The notes beneath the pieces are model-generated. The model did not search any database. It saw only the letters and a program-made list of their open reading frames with translations, and had not been told where the DNA came from. Source: Desulfovibrio sp. (GTDB lineage Bacteria; Desulfobacterota; Desulfovibrionia; Desulfovibrionales; Desulfovibrionaceae). From it: 9,723 nt of DNA. The stretch spans positions 1 through 9,723 of the forward strand of contig JAITDR010000257.1 of the NCBI GenBank assembly GCA_031282465.1, in the 5' to 3' direction. Below are positions 6,588 to 9,723 of the stretch, piece after piece. Made by a program: the position numbers and the translations under genes. Numbering within the stretch: position 1 is the first letter of the stretch; each line of letters starts with the position of its first letter.

Positions 6588-8020
6588 TGCGCGGTCCCGC
6601 CCTGTCTCTTCGCGGTCTCGCCCTGTTCCTGCGCCGACGTGTATTCGTCAAGGGGCATGTCGCCGTTCAGCAGAGCGCGCATGCGGTCGCGCTCAACAGC
6701 GAACGCCGCGAGCTTTGCCTTGGGTACTGCCTCGTCGCGCGGTGAAAGCACCTTTTCCGGGTTAAGGAAGCGGCCGTCCTTTTTCATGCGGAAATCAAGA
6801 TGCGGTCCGGTGGCGTATCCCGTACTGCCGACGAAACCGATGATCTCACCCTGGCGCACGCGACCGCCCTGCTTCAGGGAGCGGGCGAAGCTGCTCAGGT
6901 GCATGTACATGGATTCGTAGCCTCCGGCGTGCTTGAGCACGATATAGTTGCCCGCGCCTCGCCCGAAGCCGCGAAACGTCACTACGCCGCTGCCTATGGC
7001 TTTGACCGGGGTTCCGGTCGGCGCCGCGTAATCCACGGCAGGGTGTGCCCGCACGATGTCCAGGATGGGATGCAGACGCGCCGAACTGAAACGTGAGCTG
7101 ATACGCGTGAAAGCCAGCGGTGCCTTCAAAAAGGCCCGCTTCAGGCTCTCGCCCGCGGCGGTAAAAAAAGCGTTGTTGCCGAAGCTGTCCTTGAAGCGAA
7201 ACGCTTCAAATTTTTTGTTCTTGTTGACGAATTCCGCCACAGGAATAGCTCCGTAGCCCTTGAATTCTCCGTCGCGCCATCGTTTTTCCACCAGCAGGCG
7301 GAAGGAATCGCCGGGCTGCAGGTCACGTATAAAGTTGATTTCCCAAGCGAAAATGTCGGCAAGGCGCATAGCCAGAGCCGGACTTTCCTCAAGCAGGATC
7401 ATGCTTTCAAAGAGGCTGGATTCTATGCTGCCTTCCACCCGCACGAGCCGGAGGTCGTATTCGATTTTTTCCAGGGACGCCTTCCAGCGGATGGCGCTGC
7501 CCTCAATCTCGCGCACGATGACCAGGCGGTTGTTGTCGTCGGCTTCGTATTCAAAGCGCGTCAAGTCGCCCTGATCCAGCGTCACTGCGTAGGGCCGGCC
7601 TGCCCGGATGCGGGACAGAGGCCAGACGTTTTTGGCCGCTTCCACCACGGCGCTGATCGCCGCCGGGGAGAGCCACTGCTGCAACAGGGCACCCGCGGTG
7701 TCTCCGGGGGCTATTTCCCCTCGGATCAGACCGGGGCTTTCTTCCCCGTCTTCTTCTGCGGCATCTTCAGTCCCCGGTTGAAAGTAGGCTTCCGGAAGTT
7801 CGGTCTGCGCTCCTTCTTCTTGTTCCGCGGGTACGGCGGTAACGGGCGCTTCTTCCTGCCTGACGGGCTCTCGTCCGACGATTTCCAGAAAAAAAACAAG
7901 GACGAGCACAATCAGCCCGGCAGCGGCGACCAGATAGCCCGCGCCGGCGATTCCGCGCCCGGAAAAAAGCGCCTGTGGTCTGAATTTCGACCGCTTGCCG
8001 CTGTGTTTCGCGCCCTTCAT
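6584..8020 (-). CDS. Membrane-anchored M23 (LytM) peptidoglycan endopeptidase
   Basis: This protein has 478 residues counted from the ATG at 8020. It has a basic N-terminus, one membrane helix (about 23-47, ending LVLVFFLEIVG), an acidic disordered stretch (51-98) and a LysM-like/OapA-type region (about 100-170, GEIAPGDTAGALLQQWLS). A middle domain follows, then an M23 domain at about 300-425. The LytM ligands are intact: H326 and D330 in HPAVD, H374 in MYMHLSS, and H407 in GPHLDF. It should therefore be an active zinc endopeptidase cutting peptide cross-links in the periplasm, as MepM, ShyA and Csd3 do with the same layout. An in-frame TTG at 8086 would add 22 residues. I prefer the ATG because the extension is GC-rich and non-conserved in look, and neither start has a good ribosome binding site. 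The gap to the Hpt gene is 201 nt. The TGA stop overlaps the start of the MerR gene. Confidence 0.9.
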   Translation of the reverse strand: MKGAKHSGKRSKFRPQALFSGRGIAGAGYLVAAAGLIVLVLVFFLEIVGREPVRQEEAPVTAVPAEQEEGAQTELPEAYFQPGTEDAAEEDGEESPGLIRGEIAPGDTAGALLQQWLSPAAISAVVEAAKNVWPLSRIRAGRPYAVTLDQGDLTRFEYEADDNNRLVIVREIEGSAIRWKASLEKIEYDLRLVRVEGSIESSLFESMILLEESPALAMRLADIFAWEINFIRDLQPGDSFRLLVEKRWRDGEFKGYGAIPVAEFVNKNKKFEAFRFKDSFGNNAFFTAAGESLKRAFLKAPLAFTRISSRFSSARLHPILDIVRAHPAVDYAAPTGTPVKAIGSGVVTFRGFGRGAGNYIVLKHAGGYESMYMHLSSFARSLKQGGRVRQGEIIGFVGSTGYATGPHLDFRMKKDGRFLNPEKVLSPRDEAVPKAKLAAFAVERDRMRALLNGDMPLDEYTSAQEQGETAKRQGGTAQ

Positions 8021-8067
8021 GGAATCCGACAGAGAGCTTGTGCCCTCACTGAAACCGACCGGTCCGC

Positions 8068-8151
8068 GCAGGGCGGAGCCCCGCAACGCAGATGATCCCG
8101 CGGCGCGTACTTCGAAGGGGCCTCAAAGCGCGGGTGGTTCCGCAGGGCATA
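8068..8151 (-). repeat. Degenerate 42-bp tandem duplication between the Hpt and M23 genes
   Basis: Read on the - strand, the unit starting at 8151 (TATGCCCTGCGGAACCACCC...) is followed at 8109 by a second unit (TACGCGCCGCGGGATCATCT...). The first 36 positions agree at about two thirds, and most differences are C/T or A/G transitions. This looks like an old, decayed duplication. In GC-rich DNA, chance similarity is a real alternative. Confidence 0.3.
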
Positions 8152-8221
8152 CCCCGGCGGGGCTGCTCGGCCCGCCCCGGCCGGAGCCCGGATATGTTCC
8201 GTGCAGGGGGCGTGCCGGTGG

Positions 8222-8578
8222 TCAATCTTCAATACCCGCGACAACGGCGACATAGGCGTCGAGGGCGCTTTCCAGTGCGCCGAGGTGCATGACGGCGCCC
8301 GTCATGTTCTCATCTTTGGCGGCCTGTTCCAGTTGTTGCGCGGCGGCGTAAACATCGGTGACGGAGAGATTGGCGGACGAGCCTTTGATGGAATGGGCCT
8401 GTTCGCGCAAGGAGTTGAGGTCGCCGGACATAACGGCCTCGCTCATTTTTTCCTTGATGCCGGGGGCATCGGCTGCTACGCGGCGCAACAGCTTGAGGTA
8501 CAATTTTTTGTTGCGGGCGACGCGTGCAAGCCCTTCTTCGACATTGATGCCCGGAAGATTGGAAGAAAGATCGGACAC
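8222..8578 (-). CDS. Hpt-domain phosphotransfer protein
   Basis: This 118-residue protein consists of one histidine-containing phosphotransfer domain. Residues 12-50 (VEEGLARVARNKKLYLKLL ... IKEKM) and 54-111 give the four-helix bundle. The phosphoryl-accepting site is H62 in AHSIKGSSANL, the canonical HxxKG motif, so it should be able to carry phosphate between response-regulator receivers in a phosphorelay. The start is a GTG, supported by AGGAG 8 nt upstream. No kinase or response regulator is in the window, so it is an orphan relay protein whose partners lie elsewhere. It is the first gene of the leftward cluster. The following M23 gene is 201 nt away, so shared transcription is plausible but not certain. 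The final residues (VAVVAGIED) add nothing beyond the domain. Confidence 0.9.
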   Translation of the reverse strand: MSDLSSNLPGINVEEGLARVARNKKLYLKLLRRVAADAPGIKEKMSEAVMSGDLNSLREQAHSIKGSSANLSVTDVYAAAQQLEQAAKDENMTGAVMHLGALESALDAYVAVVAGIED

Positions 8579-8586
8579 GTTGATGA

Positions 8587-8591
8587 CTCCT
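8587..8591 (-). promoter_or_regulatory. Ribosome binding site fixing the GTG start of the Hpt gene
   Basis: On the - strand CAGGAGT places AGGAG 8 nt before the GTG at 8576-8578. No other start codon near by has such a site, so it decides the start. Confidence 0.75.
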
Positions 8592-8609
8592 GGTCACTTG
8601 TCGTTTTCG

Positions 8610-8631
8610 GCCGGCCAGCCGCGCGGCCGGC
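8610..8631 (-). promoter_or_regulatory. Hairpin in the 5' leader of the Hpt mRNA
   Basis: GCCGGCC (8610-8616) pairs with GGCCGGC (8625-8631) across an 8-nt loop, inside the untranslated leader about 20 nt ahead of the Hpt ribosome binding site. There is no T-run after it on the - strand, so it is not a terminator. It could affect stability or translation, or be an incidental product of GC-rich sequence. Confidence 0.35.
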
Positions 8632-8664
8632 ATTTTGCCGACACCGGCGCCGCGGCGGCCCAAC

Positions 8665-8677
8665 GGTATCGGATACC
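8665..8677. promoter_or_regulatory. Operator-like palindrome GGTATCGGATACC
   Basis: This is a perfect 6+1+6 inverted repeat lying just at or after the predicted transcription start (about 8678) of the leftward Hpt promoter. That is a typical place for a repressor to block initiation. Confidence 0.4.
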
Positions 8678-8684
8678 ACGGAGT

Positions 8685-8712
8685 AGCCTAAACGTTTTGA
8701 CGAATATGTCAA
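8685..8712 (-). promoter_or_regulatory. Promoter of the Hpt-M23-MerR-ABC-F cluster
   Basis: On the - strand a perfect -35 TTGACA (8707-8712) is followed after 16 bp by TAGGCT (8685-8690), a weak -10. The -35 forms half of the palindrome TTGAC-6-GTCAA (8697-8712), which could bind a regulator. It lies about 105 bp before the GTG of the Hpt gene. Confidence 0.5.
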
Positions 8713-8728
8713 TCCGCATAATGCCGGG

Positions 8729-8800
8729 ACAGCAAAAGCCGCGACCGTGCTTTGCGCGGAGCTGCCGGCGGGAGGCTCAGCCCGTCGTTTGTTTTTTTTC
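8729..8800 (+). ncRNA. Candidate small RNA of about 70 nt with intrinsic terminator
   Basis: A -10-like CATAAT (8717-8722) would start transcription near 8729. The transcript would fold a first hairpin CCGCG (8739-8743)/CGCGG (8755-8759) and end in the terminator hairpin at 8766-8787 followed by eight Ts. No - or + strand gene occupies this stretch and no + strand gene precedes the terminator, which is the main reason to suspect an independent transcript. The -35 is poor (TTTTGA at 16 bp), so the promoter evidence is weak. I do not recognise a known RNA family. Confidence 0.3.
8766..8799 (+). terminator. Rho-independent terminator, + strand, with no gene in front of it
   Basis: CGGCGGG (8766-8772) pairs with CCCGTCG (8781-8787), 7 bp with one G-U pair and an 8-nt loop. 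It is followed at once by TTTG and a run of eight T (8792-8799). This is the best intrinsic terminator in the window for + strand transcription. Confidence 0.6.
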
Positions 8801-8898
8801 GACGCTTGTCGGACCGGGCTGAAATAAGGTAAATATTCCGTGGGGCAATGCTCCGAGCCTCAGGATAACGTGGTTACCTATGGTAGCAGTTCCTATAT

Positions 8899-8926
8899 TT
8901 GCTAAAAGGGCTTTATGCTTTATTTT
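8899..8926 (+). promoter_or_regulatory. Possible promoter of the DUF3990 cassette
   Basis: TTGCTA (8899-8904) and TATTTT (8921-8926) are 16 bp apart in an AT-rich stretch ahead of the gene. The -10 touches the palindrome at 8925-8939. Both hexamers are imperfect, so this is a tentative call. Confidence 0.35.
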
Positions 8927-8939
8927 TGATTAAATCAAA
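8925..8939. promoter_or_regulatory. Operator-like palindrome TTTGATTAAATCAAA
   Basis: This perfect 7+1+7 inverted repeat lies 10-42 bp before the candidate start codons of the DUF3990 gene, over the likely transcription start. It is a natural site for autoregulation of a two-gene cassette. Confidence 0.45.
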
Positions 8940-8966
8940 TATTTTAGAATGTGTGGATGTAATACT

Positions 8967-9509
8967 ATGCATACAATCACGCTCTATCACGATTCATCAT
9001 ATGATTTCGATGCCGTTGACTTACACCAATGCAGACCGTACAAGGACTTCGGGCAAGGATTTTACACATCTGTCGATATCAGCCACGCAAAGTCGATGGC
9101 GGATAGAAATGAGCAGATGCAAAAATCGAAGTTGCGGCGGCTTAATTCCGGGTATAAATTTATCGGGAAATGGTTGTACCGGTATCAATTCGATGCCGAC
9201 AAAGCCGCAGAACTTTCGGTCAAGGAGTTCACCGAAGCCGGCAGAGAATGGGGGCGCTTTATCACCCTCAACCGACGCAGCAAAGGCGTTCCGCATAAAT
9301 ATGATATTGTAATCGGACCAACCGCAAATGACTTCACCAACCCAACCATCCAGTTTTATATGTCGGGAGGCGTCGGCGAAGTCGGAAGCGATGCCGCGAT
9401 TGACGAACTGGTACGTCTGCTGTTGCCCTATAAGTTACCGTTGCAATATTTTTTCGCAACAAAACAGGCGATTGAGTGCCTGACACTAATTCGAAAGGAG
9501 AGATGCTGA
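8967..9509 (+). CDS. DUF3990-family protein (ADP-ribosyltransferase-like fold), probable toxin component
   Basis: This protein has 180 residues from the ATG at 8967. The family pattern is clear: LYHDS at 6-10 (family LYHGS), RPYKDFGQGFYTS at 23-35 (the highly conserved DFGxGFYT motif), YDIVIGPTAND at 112-122, and the C-terminal QYFFATKQAIECL at 160-172. As I recall, DUF3990 is grouped with the ADP-ribosyltransferase-like folds. H8 in the first strand and Y33 in GFYT could be the His and Tyr of an H-Y-x active site. This is inference, and a catalytic Glu is not obvious. An alternative ATG at 8949 adds six residues (MCGCNT). I prefer 8967 because family members begin just before LYHGS; neither has a strong ribosome binding site. 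The stop overlaps the start of the next gene by one base. Base composition is AT-richer than the neighbouring cluster, suggesting transfer. Confidence 0.75.
   Translation: MHTITLYHDSSYDFDAVDLHQCRPYKDFGQGFYTSVDISHAKSMADRNEQMQKSKLRRLNSGYKFIGKWLYRYQFDADKAAELSVKEFTEAGREWGRFITLNRRSKGVPHKYDIVIGPTANDFTNPTIQFYMSGGVGEVGSDAAIDELVRLLLPYKLPLQYFFATKQAIECLTLIRKERC
9496..9500 (+). promoter_or_regulatory. Ribosome binding site of the small partner gene
   Basis: AAGGAG, with its AGGAG core 8 nt before the ATG at 9509, lies inside the last codons of the DUF3990 gene. It is much stronger than anything ahead of that gene, as expected if the second protein must be made in excess. Confidence 0.7.
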
Positions 9510-9723
9510 TGACTGTCGAACCTCAAAAAGCGCAATACTGCGCCGACATAGTTGCAACAGCCGTTGTATCGCAATACGCAAAAGAGCATGGCTTGCCACC
9601 GACGGACGCACTGCGTATAATTATGGAGACAAAAACTTATGAGTTGCTTCAAGACCCGGAGTCTCGCCTGTGCTTTGAAAGCGCCGAAAGCATACTGGAT
9701 ATGCTCAGCGCCGAGGCACAGGG
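9509..9723 (+). CDS. Small acidic partner protein of the DUF3990 cassette (3' partial)
   Basis: The reading frame starts at the ATG in a TGATG overlap with the upstream stop and is still open at the window edge after 71 codons (MTVEPQKAQYCADIVATAVV ... SILDMLSAEAQ). The strong ribosome binding site and the 1-nt overlap show it is co-expressed with the DUF3990 gene. The first half looks helical (ADIVATAVVSQYAKEHGL then PPTDALRIIMETKTYELL). The TKTYELLQDPESRL segment followed by ESAESILDML resembles the small helical proteins that often accompany DUF3990 genes, such as DUF3791-type proteins, but I cannot assign the family with confidence. An antitoxin or immunity role is inferred from context only. 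Confidence 0.7.
   Translation, partial: MTVEPQKAQYCADIVATAVVSQYAKEHGLPPTDALRIIMETKTYELLQDPESRLCFESAESILDMLSAEAQ

Noticed and set aside
8201..8686. 161-codon + strand frame
   Set aside because: It is antisense to the Hpt gene, which has the HxxKG motif and a good ribosome binding site on the - strand.
8777..8822. Inverted repeat TCAGCCCG / CGGGCTGA with a 30-nt loop
   Set aside because: It competes with the tighter 7-bp terminator hairpin directly before the T-run, and the long loop makes it the less likely fold.

Overview
The window comes from a GC-rich bacterial chromosome. My best guess is a Desulfovibrionaceae-like sulfate reducer: the GC-rich codon use, the MJ0042-type zinc ribbon and the M23/MerR/ABC-F grouping fit that. 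This is an inference from style, not from a marker gene.

Layout, left to right. (1) Positions 1-1987 hold the 3' part of a large + strand gene whose reading frame is open to the left edge. It carries a four-cysteine zinc ribbon in mid-protein, flanked by two regions that look like cadherin/VCBS-type beta-sandwich repeats. (2) Positions 1988-2308 are AT-richer and intergenic. They contain a perfect 16-bp inverted repeat and, at the right end, a near-consensus sigma70 promoter. (3) Positions 2309-3014 are a toxin-first toxin-antitoxin pair: a RelE/HigB-like toxin and an XRE-type HTH antitoxin. The promoter sits so close to the toxin ATG that the mRNA should be leaderless. (4) Positions 3015-3400 have no convincing gene, only a short echo of the toxin start region. 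(5) Positions 3401-8578 are a - strand cluster, read right to left: a small Hpt phosphotransfer protein, a membrane-anchored M23 (LytM) peptidoglycan endopeptidase, a MerR-type regulator overlapping the peptidase gene by 4 nt, and an ABC-F ATPase. (6) Positions 8579-8966 are a divergent regulatory region. They hold a - strand promoter with two palindromes, a + strand intrinsic terminator with no gene in front of it (a possible small RNA), and a 15-bp palindrome before the next gene. (7) From 8967 to the right edge is a second two-gene cassette: a DUF3990-type protein (ADP-ribosyltransferase-like fold) and a small translationally coupled partner cut by the window end, probably another toxin-antitoxin-like module.

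The GC-rich - strand cluster looks like resident chromosomal housekeeping or cell-envelope DNA. The two AT-richer + strand cassettes on either side look like acquired modules. Nothing in the window clearly amounts to a new multi-gene defence system. The most interesting items are the leaderless toxin-antitoxin operon, the DUF3990 pair, the orphan terminator/sRNA candidate and the zinc ribbon placed inside an adhesin-like protein.
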